DNA from: Cellulomonas gilvus ATCC 13127
GTDB taxonomy: Bacteria; Actinomycetota; Actinomycetes; Actinomycetales; Cellulomonadaceae
Length of the DNA stretch: 64,000 nt
NCBI RefSeq assembly: GCF_000218545.1
Contig: NC_015671.1
Location: 1 to 64,000, forward strand
Reading direction: 5' to 3'
Position numbers and translations under genes: made by a program. This document shows positions 14,930-26,495 of the stretch, piece after piece. The notes beneath the pieces are model-generated. The model saw only the letters and a list, made by a program, of their open reading frames with translations, was not told the origin of the DNA and ran no database searches. Position 1 is the stretch's first letter. Every line of letters begins with the position of its first letter.

Positions 14930-15493
14930 TCAGTCGCCCGCGCGGCGCGCGCGTTCGGTGATCTCCGCGAGCACGCGCGGCGTGTAGACGGCCACGGGCT
15001 CGGGCGACTCGGCGCCCTTCTCGAGCGTGGCCCACTGCCAGTACGGCGTGACGGACGCGCGCCGGCCCTCGACGTGCAGGCGCAGGTCCAGCAGCATCGC
15101 GTAGCGGTAGCCGAACCGACGCTGCAGCGCCTGGGCGCTGGACAGCTCGGGCACGTCGTCGGGACCCGACGCCTCGTCGACCGAGACGTGCGCGAGCAGC
15201 AGGTTGTGCTCGGGCCCGAGCAGGCCGCGCTGATGGACGATCAGGTCCGGGACGTGGCGCGTGTCCCCGTCGAACTGGACCGCCTGCTCGAGGACCATGC
15301 CCGACCTGTCGTACTCGGAGTCCACGCTCCACGTGCGCTCGACGGTCTGGCGCAGGTACCATCCCAGGTGGAATGCGATGGTGCGTGCGCTGGGCCTGCT
15401 CGTGCCGGTGGTCGGGGTGAACAGCGTCCACTCCTCGACCAGCGTGTTGGTCAGCGCGATGCGCAGGCGCGACTGCAGGTCGGCGAGGATCAT
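14930..15493 (-). CDS. Uncharacterised protein, possible degenerate PD-(D/E)XK fold
   Basis: I do not assign a function to this 187-residue protein. Its middle reads TRHVPDLIVHQRGLLGPEHN followed by LLLAHVSVDEAS. This has the rhythm of a nuclease-like family whose members read PDlivH(R)RG...NLLviEvK, but the expected Glu-x-Lys pair is replaced by His-x-Ser. If that alignment is right, the catalytic centre is lost. The C-terminal third (YRYAMLLDLRLHVEG) fits the same fold. The gene is divergent from the ABC exporter operon. Confidence 0.6.
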   Translation of the reverse strand: MILADLQSRLRIALTNTLVEEWTLFTPTTGTSRPSARTIAFHLGWYLRQTVERTWSVDSEYDRSGMVLEQAVQFDGDTRHVPDLIVHQRGLLGPEHNLLLAHVSVDEASGPDDVPELSSAQALQRRFGYRYAMLLDLRLHVEGRRASVTPYWQWATLEKGAESPEPVAVYTPRVLAEITERARRAGD

Positions 15494-15619
15494 GGCGGGA
15501 CGCTACCGGGGCGGGTGTCACCCGGAGTGGGCCCTTCGGTTACCACCAGGTCACGTGTGCGTGCGCGGGACCGGAAACCCCTCTGCCGATGTGGGTGCCC
15601 CGGTCTACGGTGGTCCGCT

Positions 15620-16555
15620 GTGAGCCAGCCACCCTCCCCCGTGATCAGCGCCAGCGGACTGACCAAGACGTTCGGCGACTTCACGGCCGTCGCCGGGATC
15701 GACTTCGAGGTGCCGCCGGGTGAGGCGTTCGGGCTGCTCGGCCCGAACGGCGCGGGCAAGTCGACGACGATGCGCATGGTGGGCGCCGTGTCGCAGCGCA
15801 CCGCCGGCGACCTGCGGGTGGTCGGGCTGGACCCGGACACGCACGGCCCGGAGATCCGCTCGCAGCTGGGCGTGGTGCCGCAGGAGGACAACCTCGACAC
15901 CGAGCTGCGCGTGCGGGACAACCTCATCGTGTACGGCCGGTACTTCGGCATCCCGCGTGCGGTGTGCGCGCAGCGGGCCGACGAGCTGCTCGCGTTCGCG
16001 CAGCTCGAGGACAAGGCGAAGGCCAAGGTCGACGACCTCTCGGGCGGAATGAAGCGGCGTCTGACGATCGCGCGGGCGCTCATCAACAACCCGCGCATCC
16101 TCATGCTGGACGAGCCGACGACGGGCCTGGACCCGCAGGCGCGGCACGTGCTGTGGGACCGGCTGTTCCGGCTCAAGGAGCGCGGCACCACGCTGGTGCT
16201 GACCACGCACTACATGGACGAGGCCGAGCAGCTGTGCGACCGCCTGATCGTGGTGGACCACGGCCGGATCATGGCCGAGGGTTCGCCGTCCTCGCTGATC
16301 CGCGAGTACTCGACGCGTGAGGTGGTCGAGCTGCGGTTCGGCTCCGACCGCAACGCCGAGGCGGCGGCGCAGCTCGAGGGTCAGGCGGACCGGGTCGAGG
16401 TGCTGCCGGACCGTGTGCTGCTCTACACCGACGACGGTGAGCGGCTCCTCGAGCGCGTCGCGCACGCGGGCCTGCACCCGACCACGAGCCTGGTGCGTCG
16501 GTCGAGCCTCGAGGACGTGTTCCTGCGTCTCACGGGACGGAGCCTGATCGAATGA
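15620..16555 (+). CDS. ABC-2 type exporter ATP-binding protein
   Basis: The 311-residue protein is a full nucleotide-binding subunit. It shows Walker A GPNGAGKST, signature LSGGMKRR, Walker B ILMLDEPTTGLD and the H-loop TTHYMDEAEQLCD. The order resembles the DrrA/NodI subfamily of drug, polysaccharide or lipid exporters. The C-terminal 70 residues form an extra regulatory region common in that group. GTG 15620 was chosen because MSQPPSPVISASGLTKTFGD begins just before the conserved fold. It overlaps the next gene by ATGA. Confidence 0.9.
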   Translation: MSQPPSPVISASGLTKTFGDFTAVAGIDFEVPPGEAFGLLGPNGAGKSTTMRMVGAVSQRTAGDLRVVGLDPDTHGPEIRSQLGVVPQEDNLDTELRVRDNLIVYGRYFGIPRAVCAQRADELLAFAQLEDKAKAKVDDLSGGMKRRLTIARALINNPRILMLDEPTTGLDPQARHVLWDRLFRLKERGTTLVLTTHYMDEAEQLCDRLIVVDHGRIMAEGSPSSLIREYSTREVVELRFGSDRNAEAAAQLEGQADRVEVLPDRVLLYTDDGERLLERVAHAGLHPTTSLVRRSSLEDVFLRLTGRSLIE

Positions 16556-17412
16556 GCGCCCCGGACGTGACGACGACGAGCGCGCCCTCGATGGAGGCCG
16601 CCGCGCACACGGGTGCCGTGCGGCCGCGGCGGTTCGGCGCCTGGTACGTCGCGGAGCACCAGCTGCGGCAGATGCGCGCCTACGGCTGGACCGTGGTGAT
16701 GTCCGGCATCGGCAGCCCGCTGATCTACATGCTCGGCATCGGGCTGGGCCTGGCCGCGTTCCTCGAGGTCCCGGTGGCGAGCGGACCCGACGGGCCGATC
16801 GACTACCTGTGGTTCGTGGCGCCCGCGCTTCTGGTGACGGCGGCGGTCTCGGTCACCACCGAGGAGTTCACGTACACGGTGCTCGCGGGGTTCAAGTGGC
16901 GGCGCCTGTTCTGGGCGATGAACGCCTCCCCGGTGAGCCCGGAGCAGATCTGCTCCGGCCTGGTGATCGCGGTGGCCGGCCGCATGCTCTTCGTCTCGGC
17001 CGCGTACTACGCGCTCATGGTGGCGTTCGGGGCGGTGGGGAACGTCGCGCTCGGTGCGCTGCTGGTGCCCGTGGGGGTGCTCGCGGGCTTCGCGTTCGGC
17101 CTGCCGCTGCTGGCGTTCTCGGCGTCGATCACCGACGACAAGGGCCAGTTCGCGATGGTGCAGCGGTTCGTCTTCACGCCGTTGTTCCTGTTCAGCGGCA
17201 CGTTCTACCCGCTGGACACGCTGCCCGTCGGCCTGCAGTGGGTGGGCTGGGTCTCGCCCATCTGGCACGGCAGCGAGGCGGGTCGGATCCTGTCCTACGG
17301 GCCGGGGCCGGGTTCCTGGCCGATCGCCGCGCACCTCGCGGTGCTCGTGGTGATGAGCGTCGTCGGCTGGGTGGTCGCGCGGCGCGTGTTCGTGGGGAGG
17401 TTGCGCGGATGA
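16552..17412 (+). CDS. ABC-2 type exporter permease (first)
   Basis: The 286-residue protein has about six membrane segments after a cytoplasmic N-terminus of about 40 residues. The ABC-2 signature region FVFTPLFLFSGTFYPLDTLP lies near residue 205. It overlaps both the ATPase gene upstream and the second permease downstream by 4 bp, so the three proteins are probably made in fixed ratio as one transporter. The exported substrate is unknown. Confidence 0.87.
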   Translation: MSAPDVTTTSAPSMEAAAHTGAVRPRRFGAWYVAEHQLRQMRAYGWTVVMSGIGSPLIYMLGIGLGLAAFLEVPVASGPDGPIDYLWFVAPALLVTAAVSVTTEEFTYTVLAGFKWRRLFWAMNASPVSPEQICSGLVIAVAGRMLFVSAAYYALMVAFGAVGNVALGALLVPVGVLAGFAFGLPLLAFSASITDDKGQFAMVQRFVFTPLFLFSGTFYPLDTLPVGLQWVGWVSPIWHGSEAGRILSYGPGPGSWPIAAHLAVLVVMSVVGWVVARRVFVGRLRG

Positions 17413-18239
17413 CCGCGGTCACGGCACCCGTCGAGGCGGACGAGCGACGCGTGGGGAGCCTGCGCTCGCTGTACGCGGGCAACGCCCGCGCGGTGGTCGA
17501 GCGCGCGCTGCAGGCCACGCGGTCGAGCAACTGGATGGTGGTGGCCTCGGGCTTCTTCGAGCCCGTGTTCTACCTGCTGGCCATGGGATGGGGCCTCGGC
17601 TCGTTCATCGGGGACGTCACGCTCGAGTCGGGGCGCACCGTGCCGTACGCGGCCTACATCGCCCCCGCGCTGCTTGCCGTCTCGGCCATGAACGGGGCGA
17701 TCTACGACTCGACGTGGAACGTGTTCTTCAAGATGCACTTCGGCCGGCTGTACGACGCGATGCTGGCCACGTCGATCGGCCCGTTGGACGTGGCACTGGG
17801 CGAGATCCTGTACGCGCTGCTGCGCGGCGGCGTGTACGCGATCGGCTTCATGTCGGTCATGCAGGTGCTCGGCCTCAACCTGTCCTGGACCGCGGTGCTC
17901 GCCATCCCTGCCGTGCTGCTCATCGCGTTCGGCTTCGCGTCGGTCGGCATGGCCGTGACCAGCTACATGAAGACCTTCCAGCAGATGGACTGGATCACGT
18001 TCGCGATGCTGCCGATGTTCCTGTTCTCGGCGACCTTCTACCCGCTCTCGGTGTACTCCGAGCCGATCCAGTGGGTCATCAAGGCCCTGCCGCTGTGGCA
18101 CGCGGTGGAGCTGGTGCGCGGGCTGACCACGGGTGTGGTCGGTCTCGGCATGCTGGTGCACGTCGCGTACTTCCTGGCGATGATCGGCGCCGGCGTGGCG
18201 TTCACCACGACGCGCCTGCGCGCGCTGTTCCTGTCCTGA
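17409..18239 (+). CDS. ABC-2 type exporter permease (second)
   Basis: The 276-residue protein is a second ABC-2 permease with about six membrane segments. The conserved block FAMLPMFLFSATFYPLSVYS lies near residue 200. ATG 17409 overlaps the previous stop (ATGA). It is distinct in sequence from the first permease, which suggests a heterodimeric channel. It converges on the HAAS/PadR unit; no clear terminator separates them. Confidence 0.87.
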   Translation: MTAVTAPVEADERRVGSLRSLYAGNARAVVERALQATRSSNWMVVASGFFEPVFYLLAMGWGLGSFIGDVTLESGRTVPYAAYIAPALLAVSAMNGAIYDSTWNVFFKMHFGRLYDAMLATSIGPLDVALGEILYALLRGGVYAIGFMSVMQVLGLNLSWTAVLAIPAVLLIAFGFASVGMAVTSYMKTFQQMDWITFAMLPMFLFSATFYPLSVYSEPIQWVIKALPLWHAVELVRGLTTGVVGLGMLVHVAYFLAMIGAGVAFTTTRLRALFLS

Positions 18240-18284
18240 CCCGGCACGCCCGGACCGGGGGACGTCACATCAGGGCTGCCTCAG

Positions 18285-18333
18285 GTCGGAGCAGCGTCAC
18301 GTCGGAGCAGCGTCACGTCAGGAGCAGCGTCAC
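18285..18333. repeat. Three tandem 16-17 bp repeats at the 3' end of the HAAS gene
   Basis: The unit GTCGGAGCAGCGTCAC occurs at 18285-18300 and again, identical, at 18301-18316. A third copy with one inserted A is at 18317-18333. The repeats lie between the convergent exporter and HAAS genes and include the HAAS stop codon. Confidence 0.85.
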
Positions 18334-19056
18334 CGCGACGAGCACCAGCGTGGTCAGCGGCACCATGAGGTCGAGCAGCAGCGGTGCTCGACGGCGGGGA
18401 TCCGGGTCGGAGGCCAGAGGTGAGGTGACGGGGTCGGAGTCGCTCCGCGAGCGGGCCAGGCTCACGCCGGCGCCGCCGAGCAGGAGCACGGCGCCCACCC
18501 CGAGGACGAGCGCGGCGGGCAGCGTGGCCGCGACCGCCCGCAGCAGGACGAACGGCGCGACGGTGACCGCGGACGCGGCCGCCCAGAGCAGCGCGAAGCG
18601 CCACCAGGACCGCATGCCGAGGCGGAGCACCGCCCCGCCCCACCGCACCAGGGCCGCGATCAGGCCCACCAGGACGGCGGCCGAGCCCAGCGCACCCCAC
18701 GTGAGCTCGGCACCCGCACCCTCCACGAGCCCGCGCGTCCCGGTGAGCACCAGCGCCATGCCCGCGATCTGCGTGAGCATCGCGCCGACCGTGCCCCACG
18801 TGGCGAGCACACCCTGGCCCGGGTCAGGTGCGAGCGCGAGCGAGCGCGCGTACGCGACCGGGTCGCCGAACGCGGTGCGCGCGTCCTGCCCGCTGTCGAC
18901 GACGTGCGCCTCGACCTCGCTCAGCACGCCGCCGATGGTCGCGCCGGCCACGCCCTGCAGGCGCAGCTCGAGCACGAGCGCATCGGTCCAGGGCTGATCC
19001 ACGTGCGGCGTGAGCTCGTCGTGCGCCGGGGCGGCGCCGGCCGGGTCGGTGGTCAT
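18313..19056 (-). CDS. HAAS-domain membrane protein
   Basis: The 247-residue protein has an N-terminal helical HAAS-like domain (about 20-75) with the typical text GATIGGVLSEVEAHVVDSG followed by FGDPVAYARSL. Five or six membrane segments follow. HAAS proteins are usually encoded right after a PadR regulator, as here. The ATG overlaps the padR stop (ATGA). The pair is thought to sense envelope or membrane status, but no ligand or target can be inferred. Confidence 0.8.
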   Translation of the reverse strand: MTTDPAGAAPAHDELTPHVDQPWTDALVLELRLQGVAGATIGGVLSEVEAHVVDSGQDARTAFGDPVAYARSLALAPDPGQGVLATWGTVGAMLTQIAGMALVLTGTRGLVEGAGAELTWGALGSAAVLVGLIAALVRWGGAVLRLGMRSWWRFALLWAAASAVTVAPFVLLRAVAATLPAALVLGVGAVLLLGGAGVSLARSRSDSDPVTSPLASDPDPRRRAPLLLDLMVPLTTLVLVAVTLLLT

Positions 19057-19400
19057 GGTCGTCCCTCGTCCTCGGTGGTCAGCAACGTGTGCGCGGCCGC
19101 GCTGAACGCGCGCCAGTCCGCCGCGCGGCGGACGGCCTCGGCCCGGCCCGCAGGGGTCAGCGCGTAGTACTTCCGGCCCGGTCCCCCGGTCCCGGGGCGC
19201 CACTCGACGTCCACCAGCCCGGCCTGCTCGAACCGCGCGAGCAGGGGGTAGAGCGTGCCGCCCTTGACGGCGCCGAGGCCGGCGTCCTCGAGCGCCTGGG
19301 CGATCGCGTAGCCGTAGGTCGGACCGCGTCCGACCACGTGCAGCACGCACACCTCGAGCACGCCGCGCATCCACTCGGCGGGCCAGGGCGCTGTCGGCAT
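19053..19400 (-). CDS. PadR family transcriptional regulator
   Basis: The 115-residue protein is a PadR winged-helix repressor. It shows LEVCVLHVVGRGPTYGYAIA, the wing-region text GTLYPLLARFEQAGLVDVEW, and GPGRKYYALTPAGRAE. The short C-terminal helix gives the PadR-s1 architecture. It probably represses its own unit through the palindrome that starts 4 bp upstream of its start codon. It is co-translated with the HAAS gene. Confidence 0.9.
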   Translation of the reverse strand: MPTAPWPAEWMRGVLEVCVLHVVGRGPTYGYAIAQALEDAGLGAVKGGTLYPLLARFEQAGLVDVEWRPGTGGPGRKYYALTPAGRAEAVRRAADWRAFSAAAHTLLTTEDEGRP

Positions 19401-19435
19401 GGCTAGACAGTAGGACTATCTAGTCAGCGCGGCAA
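19401..19435 (-). promoter_or_regulatory. Leaderless padR promoter with embedded palindromic operator
   Basis: Read on the minus strand, TTGCCG (19430-19435) and TACTGT (19407-19412) are separated by 17 bp. The -10 ends 6 bp before the ATG, so the transcript should start at or next to the start codon. An interrupted palindrome TAGA-n-AGT-nnn-ACT-n-TCTA occupies 19404-19422 and covers the -10. All 14 arm bases match. This is a good candidate PadR autorepression site. Confidence 0.7.
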
Positions 19436-19436
19436 C

Positions 19437-20102
19437 CTACTCCCCCGGCATGACCGCGTCGCGGAAGCTCTCGACCCCCTCGAGCGTGACGTCCAGGCGC
19501 TGCGTGGCGGGCCGAGCGTCCCAGCCGGCGCGGTCCATGACGTACTGGCGCGAGACCACGGGGGCGTCGTCCCGGACCTGGACCACCTCGCCGTTCGCGC
19601 GGTAGCCCAGCCGGCGCGTGACCCCGTTCGACGGGCCGTTGTCCGCGAAGGCCGACGTCGTGGCGCGCTCGGCGTCCAGGCCCTCGAAGAGCAGGTGCAG
19701 GACGGCTTGCCGCATGCGCGTGCCGATGCCCTGGCCCTGGAACCGGTGGCCCAGCCACGAGCCGGTCTCGGCCTGGCGCGTGACGGCGAAGCTCTCCGCG
19801 TACATGCCCTGCATCCCGACCACCACGCCGTCACGCAGCACCGCGAGCTCGAGGGCCCACTTGGCGGGCGCGAACGACGCGCGGAGCCCCCACTGGTACT
19901 GCAGCACCGACCGGCGGACCTCGTCGGCCGTCCCACGCGTCCAGGGCTTGAGGAAGGGCATGTAGTCGGCCGCGTGCACGCCCTGCGCGGCCAGGTCCGC
20001 GAGCTGGACCAGCAGCTCGTCGTCGGGGAAGCGGAGCTCGAGGTCGCCGGTCCGGACCCGGACGCCCGCGGTGGGCCACACGTCGGCAAGGGTGCGCGTC
20101 AT
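19437..20102 (-). CDS. GNAT family N-acetyltransferase
   Basis: The 221-residue protein is a GNAT acyltransferase of the RimJ/RimL-like type. The acetyl-CoA loop reads HRFQGQGIGTRMRQAVLHLL (near residues 125-145), followed by ATTSAFADNGPSNGVTRRLGY. This is the usual late beta strand and helix of the fold. The acceptor substrate is unknown. Its stop lies only 36 bp before padR on the same strand, but padR has its own promoter directly after the stop. Confidence 0.85.
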   Translation of the reverse strand: MTRTLADVWPTAGVRVRTGDLELRFPDDELLVQLADLAAQGVHAADYMPFLKPWTRGTADEVRRSVLQYQWGLRASFAPAKWALELAVLRDGVVVGMQGMYAESFAVTRQAETGSWLGHRFQGQGIGTRMRQAVLHLLFEGLDAERATTSAFADNGPSNGVTRRLGYRANGEVVQVRDDAPVVSRQYVMDRAGWDARPATQRLDVTLEGVESFRDAVMPGE

Positions 20103-20141
20103 CCCCCGAGGTTGGCGGTGGCACGCGGGTGCGGCAAGGAC

Positions 20142-20188
20142 AAAAAGGCCCGAGGGGGCCGGTGCGCGCGGCACCGACCCCCTCGGGC
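20142..20188 (-). terminator. Intrinsic terminator of the GH9 cellulase gene
   Basis: A long hairpin spans 20148-20188. It has an 11-bp outer stem, one mismatch, a 6-bp inner stem and a 5-base loop. On the minus strand it is followed by five T residues (20142-20146). It ends transcription from the cellulase before the acetyltransferase gene. Confidence 0.9.
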
Positions 20189-20197
20189 GGGAGGGGC

Positions 20198-24138
<3,941 letters not shown>

Positions 24139-24273
24139 TCCCCACGGATCTCTGCGCTGGCCTCACACTCTGCCACCGGTCAGGGCGCCGCGCAGCGCTC
24201 GCGAGGTGCGGGTTCGCCCGCAGCGCAGCGCACAGCCGCCGTCCCGCGGGACGTGCGTGCCAGACTGGACGGC

Positions 24274-24813
24274 ATGTTCGCGACCCTGCACACGTCCGCC
24301 GGTGACATCCGGATCGAGCTCTACCCGAACCACGCCCCGCGCACCGTGAAGAACTTCACGGGCCTGGCCACGGGCGCCCAGGAGTGGACCGACCCGAGCT
24401 CCGGCGAGCACCGGACCGACCCGCTGTACTCGGGCATCATCTTCCACCGCGTGATCGACGGCTTCATGATCCAGGGCGGCGACCCCCAGGGCACCGGCCG
24501 CGGCGGCCCGGGCTACACGTTCGACGACGAGATCCACCCCGAGCTCACGTTCTCCGAGCCCTACCTGCTGGCCATGGCCAACGCGGGCAAGCGCATGGAC
24601 CCGACCACCGGCAAGGTGGGCGGCACCAACGGCTCGCAGTTCTTCATCTCCGTCGCCGCGACGCCGTGGCTCAACGGGAAGCACACGATCTTCGGCAAGG
24701 TCGCCGACGACGCGAGCCGCGCGGTGGTCGACGCGATCGCGACCGCGCCCACCCGCCCCGGGGACCGCCCCGTGCAGGACATCGTCCTGGAGTCGGTGAC
24801 CATCGAGGACTGA
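24274..24813 (+). CDS. ppiA: Peptidyl-prolyl cis-trans isomerase, cyclophilin type
   Basis: The 179-residue cytoplasmic enzyme catalyses proline isomerisation. The cyclophilin core is clear: FHRVIDGFMIQGGDPQGTGRG, then FDDEIHPELTFSEPYLLAMAN and GTNGSQFFISVAATPWLNGKH. No signal peptide is present. A -10-like CAGACT (24261-24266) ends 7 bp before the ATG, so the mRNA is probably leaderless; no ribosome binding site is seen. The rhomboid gene follows within about 60 bp. Confidence 0.95.
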   Translation: MFATLHTSAGDIRIELYPNHAPRTVKNFTGLATGAQEWTDPSSGEHRTDPLYSGIIFHRVIDGFMIQGGDPQGTGRGGPGYTFDDEIHPELTFSEPYLLAMANAGKRMDPTTGKVGGTNGSQFFISVAATPWLNGKHTIFGKVADDASRAVVDAIATAPTRPGDRPVQDIVLESVTIED

Positions 24814-24872
24814 GCGCCCCGGCGCTCACCAGCAGGAACAGGAAGCCGACGATCAGCGAGACCCCCCAGCCG

Positions 24873-25772
24873 GTGGACGCACCACCGGTCTGCCCGAGAC
24901 ATCCCGACCGCATCGCGTACGTGAGGTGCCAGCGGTGCGGGCGTCCCACGTGCCCGGACTGCCAACGTCCGGCCGCGGTCGGCGTGCAGTGCGTCGACTG
25001 CGTCCGCGACGCGGCGCGGAGCACCCGGGACGTCCGCACGCGGTTCGGGGGCCTGGTCCACCCCGGTGCCCGGCCCGTGGTCACGCTCGCGTTCATCGCG
25101 CTGTGCGTGGTCGCGTACCTGGGCCAGTGGACGGTCGACGGGTTCACCACCGACTGGAAGTACTCGCCGCTGCGCGGTCACGCCGAGCCGTGGCGCTTCC
25201 TGACGTCGGCGTTCCTGCACTCCCCCGGCTCGATCTTCCACATCGTCCTCAACATGGTCGCGCTGTGGACCGTCGGGCCGTACCTCGAGGTGCAGCTGGG
25301 CCGCGTGCGGTACGCCACGCTCTACCTGCTGAGCGCGATCGGGGGCTCGGTCGTCGTGCTGCTGGTCGCGGCGCTCGGGTGGTCCGACTGGTACTCGGGC
25401 GTCGTGGGCGCGTCGGGTGCGGTGTTCGGCCTGTTCGGCGCCGCGTTCGTGGTGATGTGGCGCTCCGGGCACCCCGCGCAGGGGATGCTCGGCGTCATCG
25501 GCGTGAACATGGTGTTCAGCTTCGTCGTGCCGGGGATCTCGTGGCAGGGCCACCTGGGCGGGCTCGTCACCGGGGCGCTGCTGGCCGCGGCGTACGCGTT
25601 CGCGCCCGCGGCACGGCGACGGCTCGTCGCCGTGGTCGCACCCGCGCTGGTGGCGGCGGGGCTGGCGGCGCTCGTGGGCTGGTCCTACGGGCAGGCACCG
25701 GCCGAGGTGCAGCAGATCTGGGACCTGCCGGACGCGGTGGAGGACAGCCTCCTGCGTGAGTGGGGACTCTGA
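24873..25772 (+). CDS. Rhomboid family intramembrane serine protease with N-terminal zinc finger
   Basis: From GTG 24873 the protein has 299 residues. An N-terminal zinc-binding segment (CPRHPDRIAYVRCQRCGRP followed by CPDC and CVDC) is followed by six or seven membrane segments. The rhomboid catalytic Ser is in GASGAVFGLFGA (near residue 185) and the His is in WQGHLGGLVTGALL (near 225). Substrates are unknown. The start is uncertain. GTG 24873 has no ribosome binding site, whereas ATC 24852, in frame 21 bp upstream, has AGGAAG at the ideal distance and gives an MSETPQPV-like N-terminus. CTG 24810 overlaps the ppiA stop. Confidence 0.88.
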   Translation: MDAPPVCPRHPDRIAYVRCQRCGRPTCPDCQRPAAVGVQCVDCVRDAARSTRDVRTRFGGLVHPGARPVVTLAFIALCVVAYLGQWTVDGFTTDWKYSPLRGHAEPWRFLTSAFLHSPGSIFHIVLNMVALWTVGPYLEVQLGRVRYATLYLLSAIGGSVVVLLVAALGWSDWYSGVVGASGAVFGLFGAAFVVMWRSGHPAQGMLGVIGVNMVFSFVVPGISWQGHLGGLVTGALLAAAYAFAPAARRRLVAVVAPALVAAGLAALVGWSYGQAPAEVQQIWDLPDAVEDSLLREWGL

Positions 25773-25867
25773 CGCTGTCGGATCGAAGGGCGCTCCCGTC
25801 CGCCGGGGGCGCCCTTCGTCGTCCACAGGAGCGGGCGCCCGCCCGTCCCCAGGCCGGGACACAGGCG

Positions 25868-25909
25868 GTGAATTACACGGCTGTAGTTATCCACAGAGTC
25901 ATCCACCGC
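25868..25909. promoter_or_regulatory. DnaA-box island between the rhomboid gene and crgA
   Basis: A perfect TTATCCACA box lies at 25887-25895, followed by the near-box TCATCCACC at about 25900-25908. A locally AT-rich tract with GTGAATTACAC precedes them at 25868-25878. This is the only exact E. coli-type DnaA box I found outside oriC. The gap 25773-26021 holds no gene. Confidence 0.55.
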
Positions 25910-26021
25910 TGGGGACGAGCGGACGGGTGTGGCCGTTGTCGTTCCACCGACCACGGGAGACGACGAGGCGCCGGCACCCCGTGGGGTCCGGCGCCTCGTG
26001 AGCGTGCGTGGGTGGCGGGCG

Positions 26022-26279
26022 TCAGCGCCAGCGCGTCGTCATCGCGAAGCCCGCGATGATCACGGCCGCACCCGCGGCCAGGTTCCAGCCGCCGAGGAAC
26101 GGGATGAGCAGGCTCGAGCCGTTGGTCGCGCGCCCGATGTAGAACACCACGATCCAGACCAGGCCGAGCAGCATCAGGCCGAGCATGACCGGGACCCACC
26201 AGCGCGGGTTCGGCTTGACGGCGGCCTTCTGCGTCGGCGGGGTGTACGTGGCCTTCTTGCGGGACCTCGACTCGGGCAC
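26022..26279 (-). CDS. crgA: Cell division protein CrgA
   Basis: The 85-residue protein has the classic CrgA layout. A basic N-terminus (MPESRSRKKATYTPPTQK) precedes two membrane helices, VPVMLGLMLLGLVWIVVFYI and NLAAGAAVIIAGFAM. CrgA binds FtsZ, FtsQ and penicillin-binding proteins and tunes septum placement in actinobacteria. Its place next to the sortase, trpG and pknB cluster is conserved. The 216-bp divergent gap to the DUF881 gene should hold both promoters; I cannot fix them. Confidence 0.93.
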   Translation of the reverse strand: MPESRSRKKATYTPPTQKAAVKPNPRWWVPVMLGLMLLGLVWIVVFYIGRATNGSSLLIPFLGGWNLAAGAAVIIAGFAMTTRWR

Positions 26280-26495
26280 CGGGGGCTCCTGTCCTGCGGT
26301 GGACGGGCGTGCGCCGCCACCTGTCGTCGTTCGGGCAGCACCGCCCGGTCCATCTCGCCCGACGGATCGAGCACTCGGGTGGCCGGCGCCATCGCCTAGC
26401 GTAGTGCGCGAGAATACCTGCCCCGGCCCCTGGCCGGGCGCACGCGGGACGCGGTCCCGCGCGGGACTCGCGGGACCTCACGGACGGGGGAGCGG

